Notes under the pieces: generated by a model
The model's input: the letters and a program-made list of their open reading frames with translations, nothing else
What the model was told of the DNA's origin: nothing
Databases searched by the model: none
Assembly (NCBI RefSeq): GCF_050268245.1
Contig: NZ_JBNNGK010000005.1
Location: 124,001 to 188,000, forward strand
Reading direction: 5' to 3'
Length of the DNA: 64,000 nt
DNA from: JBNNGK01 sp050268245
GTDB lineage: Bacteria; Pseudomonadota; Gammaproteobacteria; Enterobacterales; Enterobacteriaceae
Position numbers and translations under genes: made by a program
Shown here: positions 15,346-24,223 of the stretch, one piece after another
Position numbering within the stretch: the stretch's first letter is position 1
Layout of the letters: the number at the start of each line of letters is the position of its first letter

Positions 15346-16758
15346 TTAGCGTTCTGCGCCGTTGCTGGCGATCAGTTTCTGATACCAGAAGAAGCTTTTC
15401 TTACGCTGACGCGCCAGATTGTTATTGTGGTCGACGTACACAAAACCATATTGCTTCTGGAAACCGTTCAGCCAGCTCAGCAGATCGATAAACGACCACG
15501 GATAATAGCCGCGCACGTCAGCACCTTGCTTGATAGCGTCTTCGATCGCGCCGATATGCTGATTCAGGTAGTCAATACGGTCATCATCGACCACTTCGCC
15601 ATCAATAATCGGATCTTTTGCCCCTAAACCATTTTCGGTGATGTAAATCGGAATATCACCGTAGCGGGCTTTGATGTTCATGATGCCTTCGGTCAGGCCC
15701 TGCGGATAGATCTCCCAGTCCCAATCGGTGTAGACCCCCTTCGGGTTGCGAACGAATTTGAACAGATCTTTGAAGCCAAATTCATTGCCCTGTTGGTGGC
15801 CTTTGCCTTTTTCGCCCGTGGTGTTGATGGTCAGGTGCGATTCTTGATTGTTGGCAGCGATAGTTTCACGTTTGTAATAGTTAAGACCGATGAAGTCGCA
15901 AATGTTATCACGCAGCAACTGCCGATCGCCGTCGGCGAACTGCGGTACGCCCCAAATCGCCTGCGTTTGTTCCAGCAATTCTGCCGGATATTCACCTTTC
16001 AATACCGGATCGTAGAGCCAGTGGGTGAAGATACCATCGGCTAACTGACAAGCGGCGACATCTTCGGGTGATTGGCTAAGCGGGGTGTTGGTCTGCAACA
16101 CATTAACGAAACCGATTTTTCCGTTGATGCCGCTGGTGCGGAAGGCCGCTACTGCTTTGGCGTGAGCAACAAACACATGGTGACAGGCTTGAATAGCGCG
16201 GGCTGGGTTTTGAACGCCCGGTGGATGGCCACCCGTGATGTAACCAAAACCGATAAAACAGATGGTTTCGTTAAAGGTTGACCATAGCTTAACCCGGTCG
16301 CCATAACGGTCGTAACACAGGCGGGCATACTCTTCGAACGCATCAGTGGTCGAACGTGCTTCCCAACCGCCTTCATCCTGTAACGCCTGTGGTAAGTCCC
16401 AATGGTACAGGGTGATCATCGGCTCGATGTTGTGTTCCAGTAACGCATCGATCAGATCGCTGTAGAACTTGACGCCTGCTTCATTAATCTCACCACGCCC
16501 TTGCGGTAGTAAACGCGGCCAAGAGATAGAAAAGCGATAGCTTTTCATGCCCATTTCGGCCATCAGCGCGACGTCTTCGCGGAAACGGTGATAGTGATCG
16601 ACCGCGACATCACCGTTGGTGCCTTGATAAGTGGTGCCGGGCAGGTGGGAGAATTTATCCCAGATGGAAAGGCCTTTGCCGTCGGCGTCATAGGCGCCTT
16701 CAACCTGATACGCCGCCGTAGCCGCGCCCCACAGAAAATCTTTCGGGAAAGCAGACAT
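15346..16758 (-). CDS. 6-phospho-beta-glucosidase (GH1)
   Basis: A 470-residue glycoside hydrolase family 1 enzyme. ATG 16758 is used; a TTG two codons earlier is less likely. Catalytic acid/base E164 lies in TFNE and nucleophile E375 in YITENG. Residues S428, K435 and Y437 (in FIDLLSWLNGFQKQYGF) form the phosphate-binding S-x6-K-x-Y signature that separates 6-phospho-beta-glucosidases from non-phospho beta-glucosidases. It therefore hydrolyses PTS-imported phosphorylated beta-glucosides (cellobiose- or aryl-type) in the cytoplasm. No PTS permease is adjacent. The gene lies 108 nt downstream of araA on the same strand, with a conspicuous palindrome in the gap, so it probably has its own promoter. 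The bglA or ascB name is not resolvable by sight. Confidence 0.92.
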   Translation of the reverse strand: MSAFPKDFLWGAATAAYQVEGAYDADGKGLSIWDKFSHLPGTTYQGTNGDVAVDHYHRFREDVALMAEMGMKSYRFSISWPRLLPQGRGEINEAGVKFYSDLIDALLEHNIEPMITLYHWDLPQALQDEGGWEARSTTDAFEEYARLCYDRYGDRVKLWSTFNETICFIGFGYITGGHPPGVQNPARAIQACHHVFVAHAKAVAAFRTSGINGKIGFVNVLQTNTPLSQSPEDVAACQLADGIFTHWLYDPVLKGEYPAELLEQTQAIWGVPQFADGDRQLLRDNICDFIGLNYYKRETIAANNQESHLTINTTGEKGKGHQQGNEFGFKDLFKFVRNPKGVYTDWDWEIYPQGLTEGIMNIKARYGDIPIYITENGLGAKDPIIDGEVVDDDRIDYLNQHIGAIEDAIKQGADVRGYYPWSFIDLLSWLNGFQKQYGFVYVDHNNNLARQRKKSFFWYQKLIASNGAER

Positions 16759-16828
16759 AAACAACTCTCTCAGTCAGATGGTTTATCGAATCAGTCTGAG
16801 TGTAGTTTAGGTCGAAGTGAAATAGTTT

Positions 16829-16855
16829 TGCAACCGGTTTCTGAAACCGGTTGCA
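16829..16855. promoter_or_regulatory. Double LacI-family-type operator or hairpin upstream of the GH1 gene
   Basis: TGCAACCGGTTTC (16829-16841), T, GAAACCGGTTGCA (16843-16855): a perfect 13-bp inverted repeat in which each arm itself contains the palindrome AACCGGTT. ACCGGT-centred palindromes are typical of LacI/GalR-family operators such as the beta-glucoside repressor AscG. It sits 71 nt before the GH1 start codon. As RNA it would also form a 12-bp stem after araA, but no U-tract follows, so an operator role is preferred. Confidence 0.55.
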
Positions 16856-16865
16856 GTTTTACTTC

Positions 16866-18371
16866 TTAGTGACGATTTAATTGGTAATAGGCTTCATTCC
16901 AACGGATCTCATTCTTGAACGCCGGCAAGGTCGTGTCGTTATCGATCAGCAAGAACTCGATATTGTGCATTTCAGCGTACAAGCGAAGGTAGTCGGCGTT
17001 GAGTGCCTGCGAGAACACCGTATGGTGTGCGCCACCGGCGATAATCCAAGCTTCGGCGGCGGTAGCCAGCATCGGTTGCGCCTGCCAGATAGCGCGTGCT
17101 ACCGGCAGCTTCGGTAGCGGATGCGGCTGTTCGACGGTATCGACCTGATTGACCAACAAACGGAAGCGATCGCCCATGTCAATCAGGCTGGCATTGACCG
17201 CAGGGCCGGCCGGTGTTGAGAAGATCAGGCGTGCTGGATCGGCTTTGCCACCGATACCCAGCGGCTGAATATCTAACAGGGGTTTTTGCTCTTTGGCGAT
17301 CGACGGGCACACTTCGAGCATGTGGGAACCAACCACTAAATCGTTACCCGGTTGGAAGTGATAGGTGTAGTCCTCCATAAAGGAGGTGCCGCCGTTAAGA
17401 CCACCGGCCATCACTTTCAAAATACGCAGCAGGGCAGCGGTCTTCCAGTCACCTTCGCCACCAAAGCCGTAGCCTTGTTGCATTAAACGTTGTACCGCCA
17501 GCCCCGGTAACTGCTTCATGCCGTGCAGGTCTTCGAAGTTAGTGGTAAACGCGTGGAACTCACCCTGTTCGAGGAAACGTTTCATGCCCAGCTCGATACG
17601 TGCTGCGTCGATCAGGTTTTCACGTTTATCGCCATGGCATTTCACCGCGTCGGTCAGCAGATAACTTGCTTCGTATTCTTCAATTAAGGTATCGACGTCA
17701 CTGCGGCTGACTTCATTGATCACACTGACCAGATCGCCAATGCCGTAGGCATTGACCGAATAACCGAACTGGATCTGCGCGCCGACTTTATCACCTTCGG
17801 TGACGGCAACCTGGCGCATGTTGTCACCAAAGCGGGCTACCTTAAGCTGCTGGCTTTCCTGGCGTGCGGCGGCAACGCGCATCCACTGGCCGATGCGTTG
17901 GTGCGCCACTTTATCCTGCCAATGGCCAGTGATCACGCTATGTTGTTGGCGCATGCGTGCACCGATGAACCCGAACTCACGGCCGCCGTGCGCAGTCTGA
18001 TTCAGGTTCATAAAGTCCATATCCATGCTGTTCCACGGCACTTCGGCGTTAAATTGCGTGTGGAACTGCAACAACGGTTTATTGAGGATCGATAAGCCGG
18101 CAATCCACATTTTGGCCGGCGAGAAGGTGTGCAGCCAAGTCAGAATCCCAATACAGTGTGGTTGATAATTGGCATCGCGGCAGACGTGGGTGATCTCATC
18201 CGGTGTGGTCACCAGCGGTTTCAAAACCAGTTTTACCGGCAGATCGGCCTCATTGTTCAGGCTGTTAACCACCTGTTCGGCCTGTTCTTTAACCTGCTGC
18301 AGCGTTTTTGGGCCATACAGATGTTGGCTGCCGATCACGAACCATACTTCGTGCTGTTTGAATACGTCCAT
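16866..18371 (-). CDS. araA: L-arabinose isomerase
   Basis: A 501-residue protein of the length and sequence expected for AraA (start MDVFKQHEVWFVIGSQHLYG; YGFGGEGDWKTAALLR; a C-terminal domain with IIAGGAHHTVFS). It converts L-arabinose to L-ribulose in the cytoplasm using Mn2+. It follows araB by 82 nt on the same strand, so they form an araBA unit transcribed away from araF. The usual third gene araD is not downstream; a GH1 gene occupies that place. Confidence 0.97.
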   Translation of the reverse strand: MDVFKQHEVWFVIGSQHLYGPKTLQQVKEQAEQVVNSLNNEADLPVKLVLKPLVTTPDEITHVCRDANYQPHCIGILTWLHTFSPAKMWIAGLSILNKPLLQFHTQFNAEVPWNSMDMDFMNLNQTAHGGREFGFIGARMRQQHSVITGHWQDKVAHQRIGQWMRVAAARQESQQLKVARFGDNMRQVAVTEGDKVGAQIQFGYSVNAYGIGDLVSVINEVSRSDVDTLIEEYEASYLLTDAVKCHGDKRENLIDAARIELGMKRFLEQGEFHAFTTNFEDLHGMKQLPGLAVQRLMQQGYGFGGEGDWKTAALLRILKVMAGGLNGGTSFMEDYTYHFQPGNDLVVGSHMLEVCPSIAKEQKPLLDIQPLGIGGKADPARLIFSTPAGPAVNASLIDMGDRFRLLVNQVDTVEQPHPLPKLPVARAIWQAQPMLATAAEAWIIAGGAHHTVFSQALNADYLRLYAEMHNIEFLLIDNDTTLPAFKNEIRWNEAYYQLNRH

Positions 18372-18453
18372 CAGAAACTCCTGGCATTGTTACTGGGTTT
18401 TAAGGTGTGGGGCGCAGCCTGCCTCGCCCGCGAATTTGGTTGATCGTTGGCGC

Positions 18454-20130
18454 TCAATGACGTTCGGCGGCGAAGCGCGGTTCGGCGGCCTCGCACCAGT
18501 GCTGATAGCGTTGATAAAGTTGTTGGAAGCGGGCGACCCGTTGTGGATCCGGTTGCAGCGTGCGCTCAAGCCCGCAGGCCATCCGCTGCTGTGCGGCGTG
18601 AACGCTATCGAACTGTTTAGCGGCAACGGCGGCAAAGATAGCGGCACCAAGGGCGCAACATTGGTCAGACGAGACGATCTGCAACGGACGGTTCATCACA
18701 TCGGCGCAGACCTGCATAATCACCGGCGATTTACGCGCAATCCCGCCTAGCGCCAGCACGTTTTCTACCGGAATAGCTTGCTGTTCAAAGCACTCCATGA
18801 TGGCGCGCGCGCCAAAGGCCGTCGCGGCGATAAACCCGCCAAACAGCGTTGGTGCATCGGTGCCGAGATTCAGATCGGTAATAACACCTTTGAGTCGCTG
18901 GTTTGCGTATGGCGTGCGGCGGCCGTTGAACCAGTCCAGTACCACGGGGAGGTGATCAAGCGATGGGTTATTGGCCCATGTCTCGGTCAGTGACGCCAAG
19001 AGTTGGTCTTCCAACAGCTTGAGATCGGGTTGCCATGCCGGATGGTTCTTCGCCGCTTGGTGGAGCGGCCAGCTCAGCAAGCGGCTAAACCAGGCGTACA
19101 TGTCGCCGAATGCGGATTGGCCCGCTTCCATACCAATCAGCCCCGGTGTGACGCTACCGTCAACTTGGCCGCAGATACCGGCAATAGCACGGCCATCAAC
19201 GCGATGACGATCGGCGATCAAGATGTCACAGGTTGATGTCCCAATAACCTTCACTAGGGTGTAAGGCTGTGCTCCGGCACCGACCGCACCCATATGGCAA
19301 TCAAATGCACCGCCGGATAACACCACGTGTTGTGGCAGGCCGAGCCGCTGTGCCCATTCGCTGCTCAGCGTACCGACGGGCAGATCGGCGGTGTAGGATT
19401 CCTCAAATAGCGGATAAGGCAATGCGGTAACCAATAAGGGATCGAGTGCGGCAAAGAAGTCTTTCGGTGGCAACCCGCCCCAATCCGGGTGCCACAGCGT
19501 TTTGTGGCCAACGCTGCAACGCCCACGTTTTAACTGCGCGGGTGCGGTGGTGCCGGAAAGTAGGGCAGGCACCCAATCGCACAGTTCAACCCATGAGGCC
19601 GCCGCCTGGCGTACGGCTGCATCTTGGCGTGATACGTGCAGAATTTTGGCCCAGAACCACTCTGACGAATAAACACCGCCGATATAGCGTGAATAGTCGG
19701 GAAAGTCTCCGCTGTGGCACAGGCGGTTTATTTCCTCGGCTTCTTCTATTGCCGTATGGTCTTTCCACAGCACAAACATGGCGTTAGGGTTGTCGGCGAA
19801 TTCAGGTCTGAGTGCCAACACATCGCCATTTTCGTCAATCGGTGCCGGGGTTGATCCCGTGGAATCCACGCCGATACCAACCACTTGCTGGCGCTGATGC
19901 GGGGCCATGCGTTGCACCACCGCCACGATGGCCTGCTCCATTGCGTCGATATAGTCGCGTGGATGGTGGCGGAACTGATTTTTTGCTGCATTACAATACT
20001 CGCCTCGTTGCCAGCGAGGATAATAGACAACTTCGGTGTCCAACTCATCGCCGTTTTGGCAATCTACCGCCAATACCCGCACCGAATCACTGCCGAAGTC
20101 CAATCCCAGGGCGATTGCGCCTGCCGTCAT
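18454..20130 (-). CDS. araB: L-ribulokinase
   Basis: A 558-residue FGGY-family kinase. ATG 20130 is chosen because AAGGAG stands 7 nt upstream and the protein then begins MTAGAIALGLDFGSDSVRVL, containing the phosphate-1 loop (DFGSDS); an upstream in-frame start would add 15 unlikely residues. The GGAFDCHMGAVGAG and ALGGIARKSPVIMQ blocks are typical of AraB. It phosphorylates L-ribulose to L-ribulose 5-phosphate. It is the first gene of araBA and is divergent from araF across a ~410-nt control region. Confidence 0.96.
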   Translation of the reverse strand: MTAGAIALGLDFGSDSVRVLAVDCQNGDELDTEVVYYPRWQRGEYCNAAKNQFRHHPRDYIDAMEQAIVAVVQRMAPHQRQQVVGIGVDSTGSTPAPIDENGDVLALRPEFADNPNAMFVLWKDHTAIEEAEEINRLCHSGDFPDYSRYIGGVYSSEWFWAKILHVSRQDAAVRQAAASWVELCDWVPALLSGTTAPAQLKRGRCSVGHKTLWHPDWGGLPPKDFFAALDPLLVTALPYPLFEESYTADLPVGTLSSEWAQRLGLPQHVVLSGGAFDCHMGAVGAGAQPYTLVKVIGTSTCDILIADRHRVDGRAIAGICGQVDGSVTPGLIGMEAGQSAFGDMYAWFSRLLSWPLHQAAKNHPAWQPDLKLLEDQLLASLTETWANNPSLDHLPVVLDWFNGRRTPYANQRLKGVITDLNLGTDAPTLFGGFIAATAFGARAIMECFEQQAIPVENVLALGGIARKSPVIMQVCADVMNRPLQIVSSDQCCALGAAIFAAVAAKQFDSVHAAQQRMACGLERTLQPDPQRVARFQQLYQRYQHWCEAAEPRFAAERH

Positions 20131-20541
20131 GTTTTGACTCCTTATTAATTGCCCGTTGTCGCTAATGTCCAACAAATCTGAAGCGTGGAAGCTGATGGGG
20201 ATAACGATAGAAGCGTGAGACGTAAGGCTGTGAGGAGGGGTTAGCTGGAAGTATGCACTTTTCTGCTTCTCTCAGTGATTTTGTGATGGGTGTCAAAAGT
20301 TAATACTTGGTTAAATTTGCTAAATATATGCACAAATCTGCTGTAATTCCTGGATGTGATAACGCTCTACATTTCAGTAACAAATACCCGCTAAAACTAA
20401 GTTCGTCTGAATGTCGGATTCGGGCGGTGGTGCACTAATAAGCGCTCCCCCGTAGCGATAACCGAAACACTACCCTAAATGATAGCGTTTTCACTGCGCG
20501 ATATTTCCAGCGCCGGGGAGAACAATACAGCGGAGAGCATC
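20131..20541. promoter_or_regulatory. araB-araF divergent control region
   Basis: A non-coding 411-nt interval between divergent ara operons. TGTGATGGGTGTCAAA (20282-20297) fits the CRP consensus with one mismatch; TGTGATAACGCTCTAC (20355-20370) is a weaker CRP candidate. Around 20325-20345, minus strand, AGCAGATTTGTGCATA resembles an AraC half-site (TAGC-N6/7-TCCATA); TAGCTGGAAGTATGCA near 20242 is a second, poorer one. Expected logic: arabinose-bound AraC plus CRP-cAMP activate both directions. Individual AraC sites are uncertain. Confidence 0.6.
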
Positions 20542-21525
20542 ATGCATAAATTCACTAAGGCGCTGGCGGCGATAGGTTTGGCAGCGGTTATGTCACAATC
20601 AGCTATGGCTGAAACCATGAAGCTGGGTTTTTTGGTCAAGCAGCCGGAGGAACCCTGGTTCCAGACTGAATGGAAATTTGCTGATAAGGCGGGGAAAGAT
20701 CAGGGTTTCGACGTGATTAAAATTGCCGTGCCGGACGGTGAAAAAACCTTGAATGCCATCGACAGCCTGGCCGCCAGCGGCGCAAAAGGCTTTGTTATCT
20801 GCACGCCAGACCCAAAACTGGGGGCAGCGATTGTTGCCAAAGCGCGCAGTTACGATCTGAAAGTGATCGCCGTTGACGATCAGTTTGTCAATGCCAAGGG
20901 TAAGCCGATGGATACCGTGCCATTGGTGATGATGGCCGCCACCAAAATCGGCGAGCGTCAGGGGCAGGCGTTGTGGGATGAAATGAACAAACGCGGTTGG
21001 CAGGTGGGCGAGACAGGCGTGATGGCGATTACGGCCGATGAGCTGGATACCGCGCGCCGCCGTACCAATGGTTCGATGGCGGCACTGAAAGCGGCCGGTT
21101 TCCCGGAAAAACAGATTTATAAGGTGCCGACTAAATCTAATGACATCCCAGGCGCCTTCGACGCCGCCAACTCGATGCTTGTGCAGCATCCAGAAGTGAA
21201 AAATTGGCTGATTATCGGCATGAACGACAACACCGTGTTGGGTGGTGTGCGGGCGACCGAAGGGCAAGGTTTTAAAGCGCCAAATGTGATTGGCATCGGC
21301 ATTAACGGTGTGGATGCGGTGAGCGAGCTGTCAAAAGCGCAGGCGACCGGCTTCTATGGTTCTCTGCTGCCTAGCCCGGACATCCATGGTTATAAGAGCA
21401 TCCAGATGCTGCATGAATGGGTAGCAAAAGACATCGAGCCACCGAAGTTTACTGAAGTCACCGACGTGGTGCTGATCACGCGTGACAACTTCAAAGCCGA
21501 GCTGCAGAAAAAAGGCCTGATGTAA
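20542..21525 (+). CDS. araF: L-arabinose ABC transporter, periplasmic binding protein
   Basis: A 327-residue periplasmic sugar-binding protein. Start ATG 20542 has GGAG upstream and gives a standard signal peptide (MHKFTKALAAIGLAAVMSQS, then AMA|E); the longer frame from 20479 would bury it. The mature protein starts ETMKLGFLVKQPEEPWFQTEW, as in AraF, with the two-lobe periplasmic-binding fold. It captures L-arabinose and delivers it to AraGH. It is the first gene of araF-araG-araH, with araG 61 nt downstream. Confidence 0.96.
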   Translation: MHKFTKALAAIGLAAVMSQSAMAETMKLGFLVKQPEEPWFQTEWKFADKAGKDQGFDVIKIAVPDGEKTLNAIDSLAASGAKGFVICTPDPKLGAAIVAKARSYDLKVIAVDDQFVNAKGKPMDTVPLVMMAATKIGERQGQALWDEMNKRGWQVGETGVMAITADELDTARRRTNGSMAALKAAGFPEKQIYKVPTKSNDIPGAFDAANSMLVQHPEVKNWLIIGMNDNTVLGGVRATEGQGFKAPNVIGIGINGVDAVSELSKAQATGFYGSLLPSPDIHGYKSIQMLHEWVAKDIEPPKFTEVTDVVLITRDNFKAELQKKGLM

Positions 21526-21586
21526 CGTTTGTGCACCGCACGTTGTCGGCGTGCGGTGTTTTTCAGCCAAACAAGAGGAAAGCACT

Positions 21587-23119
21587 ATGACAGCCACCAC
21601 GCCGTATCTGGCTTTCAAGGGCATCGGAAAAACCTTTCCCGGGGTCAAGGCGCTGGACGACATCAGTTTCAGTTGCCAAACCGGACAGATCCACGCGTTG
21701 ATGGGGGAAAATGGCGCGGGGAAGTCGACGCTGCTGAAAATCCTCAGCGGTAATTACACCCCCACGCAGGGCGAGATCTACCTTAAAGGTCAACCGGTGC
21801 AGTTCAACACAACCACCGACGCGTTGGATGCGGGGGTGGCGATTATTTATCAGGAACTGCATTTGGTGCCGGAAATGACGGTAGCCGAGAACATTTATCT
21901 GGGGCAGTTACCGACCAAATGTGGTTTGGTCGATCGCAAACTGCTGCGCTATGAAGCGCGTTTGCAGCTTGAGCACCTTGGGTTAGCGATCGATCCTGAT
22001 ACGCCGCTGAAATATTTGTCGATCGGCCAATGGCAGATGGTTGAAATTGCCAAGGCGTTGGCACGCAATGCGAAAGTGATCGCATTTGACGAACCCACCA
22101 GTTCGCTGTCGGCACGGGAAACCGAGCAACTGTTTCGGGTGATCCGCGAACTGCGTGCCGAAGGGCGGGTCATTCTGTACGTTTCGCACCGCATGGAAGA
22201 GATATTTGCGCTCAGCGATGCGATTACGGTGTTTAAAGATGGGCGTTATGTGCGCACCTTTGACGACATGAGCCAGGTGAATCATCAACAACTGGTGCAG
22301 GCGATGGTCGGACGCGATCTCGGCGATGTTTATGGCTATCAGCCACGGGAGCAAGGCGCGGTACGTTTGCAACTGGATAATCTTCAGGCTAGCGGGGTAA
22401 AAACGCCGATCGACCTCAGCGTAAAAGCCGGGGAGATCGTCGGTTTGTTCGGCTTGGTCGGCGCCGGGCGCAGTGAATTGATGAAGGGCATTTTTGGTGC
22501 CACCCGCATCCGTGGCGGGCAACTCACGCTCGATGGCCAACCTATCACTATTCGTTCACCTATCGATGCCATTCGCGCGGGCATTATGCTGTGCCCGGAA
22601 GATCGCAAGGCCGACGGTATCATTCCGGTGCATTCGGTACGCGATAACATCAATATCAGCGCTCGGCGTAAAAGCATCAAGGCCGGCTGCCTGATTAATA
22701 ACACCTGGGAAACCCGCAATGCCGCGCACCATATTCAAGCGCTCAATATCAAAACGCCAAGTGCGGAACAGCTAATTATGAATCTGTCCGGTGGTAATCA
22801 GCAGAAGGCGATCCTTGGGCGTTGGCTGTCGGAAGAGATGAAGGTGATGATGCTGGATGAACCGACGCGCGGGATTGATGTTGGCGCGAAACACGAGATC
22901 TACAACGTTATTTACCAGTTAGCCCAGCAGGGCATCGCGGTACTGTTTGCCTCCAGCGATCTCCCTGAAGTGCTTGGCTTGGCGGATCGCATCATTGTGA
23001 TGCGCGAAGGTGCCATTTCCGGCGAATTACTGCACGACAACGCCACTGAGGAACTTGCCCTCAGCTTGGCGATGTTGCATGCCCCTGATAGTGTCCCTGC
23101 CGCTGCGGCATTGGCTTGA
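21587..23119 (+). CDS. araG: L-arabinose ABC transporter, ATP-binding protein
   Basis: A 510-residue tandem-ABC ATPase of the sugar-importer class. ATG 21587 follows AGAGGAAA and yields MTATTPYLAFKGIGKTFPGV. The first half has Walker A GENGAGKST, signature LSIGQWQMVEIAKAL and Walker B VIAFDEPTSSL. The second half has the signature LSGGNQQKAILGRWL and Walker B VMMLDEPTRGIDVG, with a degenerate Walker A (GLVGAGRSEL), as usual in this family. It powers AraH-mediated arabinose uptake at the inner membrane. araH starts 17 nt after the stop. Confidence 0.97.
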   Translation: MTATTPYLAFKGIGKTFPGVKALDDISFSCQTGQIHALMGENGAGKSTLLKILSGNYTPTQGEIYLKGQPVQFNTTTDALDAGVAIIYQELHLVPEMTVAENIYLGQLPTKCGLVDRKLLRYEARLQLEHLGLAIDPDTPLKYLSIGQWQMVEIAKALARNAKVIAFDEPTSSLSARETEQLFRVIRELRAEGRVILYVSHRMEEIFALSDAITVFKDGRYVRTFDDMSQVNHQQLVQAMVGRDLGDVYGYQPREQGAVRLQLDNLQASGVKTPIDLSVKAGEIVGLFGLVGAGRSELMKGIFGATRIRGGQLTLDGQPITIRSPIDAIRAGIMLCPEDRKADGIIPVHSVRDNINISARRKSIKAGCLINNTWETRNAAHHIQALNIKTPSAEQLIMNLSGGNQQKAILGRWLSEEMKVMMLDEPTRGIDVGAKHEIYNVIYQLAQQGIAVLFASSDLPEVLGLADRIIVMREGAISGELLHDNATEELALSLAMLHAPDSVPAAAALA

Positions 23120-23136
23120 GTGTGAAGGAGAAAGAG

Positions 23137-24120
23137 ATGTCGACTATGACAACCAATTCTGTCAAAAACCGCAGCGGTTTGGGGCTGGCACGCATCTGGG
23201 ACAGCTACGGTATGCTAGTGGTGTTCGCCGTTTTATTCATTGCCTGCATCATTTTTGTGCCTAATTTCGGTTCATTCATCAATATGAAAGGGTTAGGGCT
23301 GGCGATTTCTATGTCGGGTATGGTGGCCTGCGGCATGCTCTTCTGCCTCGCCTCGGGCGACTTTGATCTGTCGGTGGCCTCGGTGATTGCCTGCGCAGGT
23401 GTTACCACTGCGGTGGCGATCAACATGACAGAAAGCCTGTGGTTGGGGGTCGGTGCGGGTTTATTGTTGGGCGTCGCGTCGGGGCTGATTAACGGGTTTG
23501 TCATCGCCCGTTTGAAGATCAATGCGTTGATCACCACGTTGGCGACGATGCAAATCTTTCGCGGTCTGGCCTACATTATTTCCGACGGTAAAGCGGTAGG
23601 GATCGAAGATGAGCGTTTCTTTGCGCTCGGCTATGCGAACTGGTGGGGGCTGCCTGCGCCGATCTGGATCACCATCGGTTGCTTGATAGTGTTTGGTTTC
23701 CTGCTTAATAAAACCACCTTTGGGCGCAATACGCTGGCGATTGGTGGCAATGAAGAGGCGGCGCGGTTGGCCGGCGTGCCTGTGGTGCGCACCAAAATCA
23801 TTATCTTCGTCCTCTCCGGGCTGGTATCCGCTGCGGCGGGCATCATTCTGGCGTCACGCATGACCAGCGGCCAGCCGATGACATCGATCGGTTATGAGCT
23901 GATCGTCATCTCAGCCTGCGTGCTGGGGGGCGTGTCATTAAAGGGTGGGATCGGCAAAATTTCGTATGTGATCGCCGGTATTCTCATCTTGGGCACGGTG
24001 GAAAATGCGATGAATCTGCTGAATATTTCGCCATTTTCACAATATGTGGTACGCGGGATGATTTTGTTGGCCGCGGTCATCTTTGACCGTTACAAGCAAA
24101 AAAGCCAACTCGCGCCATAA
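23137..24120 (+). CDS. araH: L-arabinose ABC transporter, permease
   Basis: A 327-residue polytopic inner-membrane permease. ATG 23137, preceded by GAAGGAG, is preferred to a TTG overlapping the araG stop. Multiple hydrophobic spans are evident (e.g. MLVVFAVLFIACIIFV, LGVGAGLLLGVASGLINGF, IIIFVLSGLVSAAAGIILAS), and the conserved GGNEEAARLAGVPVVR loop, which contacts the ATPase, is present at mid-protein. Third gene of araFGH; araC follows after 103 nt. Confidence 0.96.
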   Translation: MSTMTTNSVKNRSGLGLARIWDSYGMLVVFAVLFIACIIFVPNFGSFINMKGLGLAISMSGMVACGMLFCLASGDFDLSVASVIACAGVTTAVAINMTESLWLGVGAGLLLGVASGLINGFVIARLKINALITTLATMQIFRGLAYIISDGKAVGIEDERFFALGYANWWGLPAPIWITIGCLIVFGFLLNKTTFGRNTLAIGGNEEAARLAGVPVVRTKIIIFVLSGLVSAAAGIILASRMTSGQPMTSIGYELIVISACVLGGVSLKGGIGKISYVIAGILILGTVENAMNLLNISPFSQYVVRGMILLAAVIFDRYKQKSQLAP

Positions 24121-24223
24121 AGAGAAGCGCACCGGTTTCACAGAGCTATCATTGGCCCGCGCAGTTATTGCAACGGCCAGTAAAATCGTTGCCATTGGCA
24201 GCGTTAAACCATTTGGAGGCCAG

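Noticed and set aside
16829..16855. Rho-independent terminator of araBA
   Set aside because: The stem is strong but no U-run follows on the minus strand, and the nested AACCGGTT units fit an operator better; not excluded.
23116..23136. TTG start of araH overlapping the araG stop
   Set aside because: ATG 23137 has AAGGAG at proper spacing; the upstream residues are not conserved.
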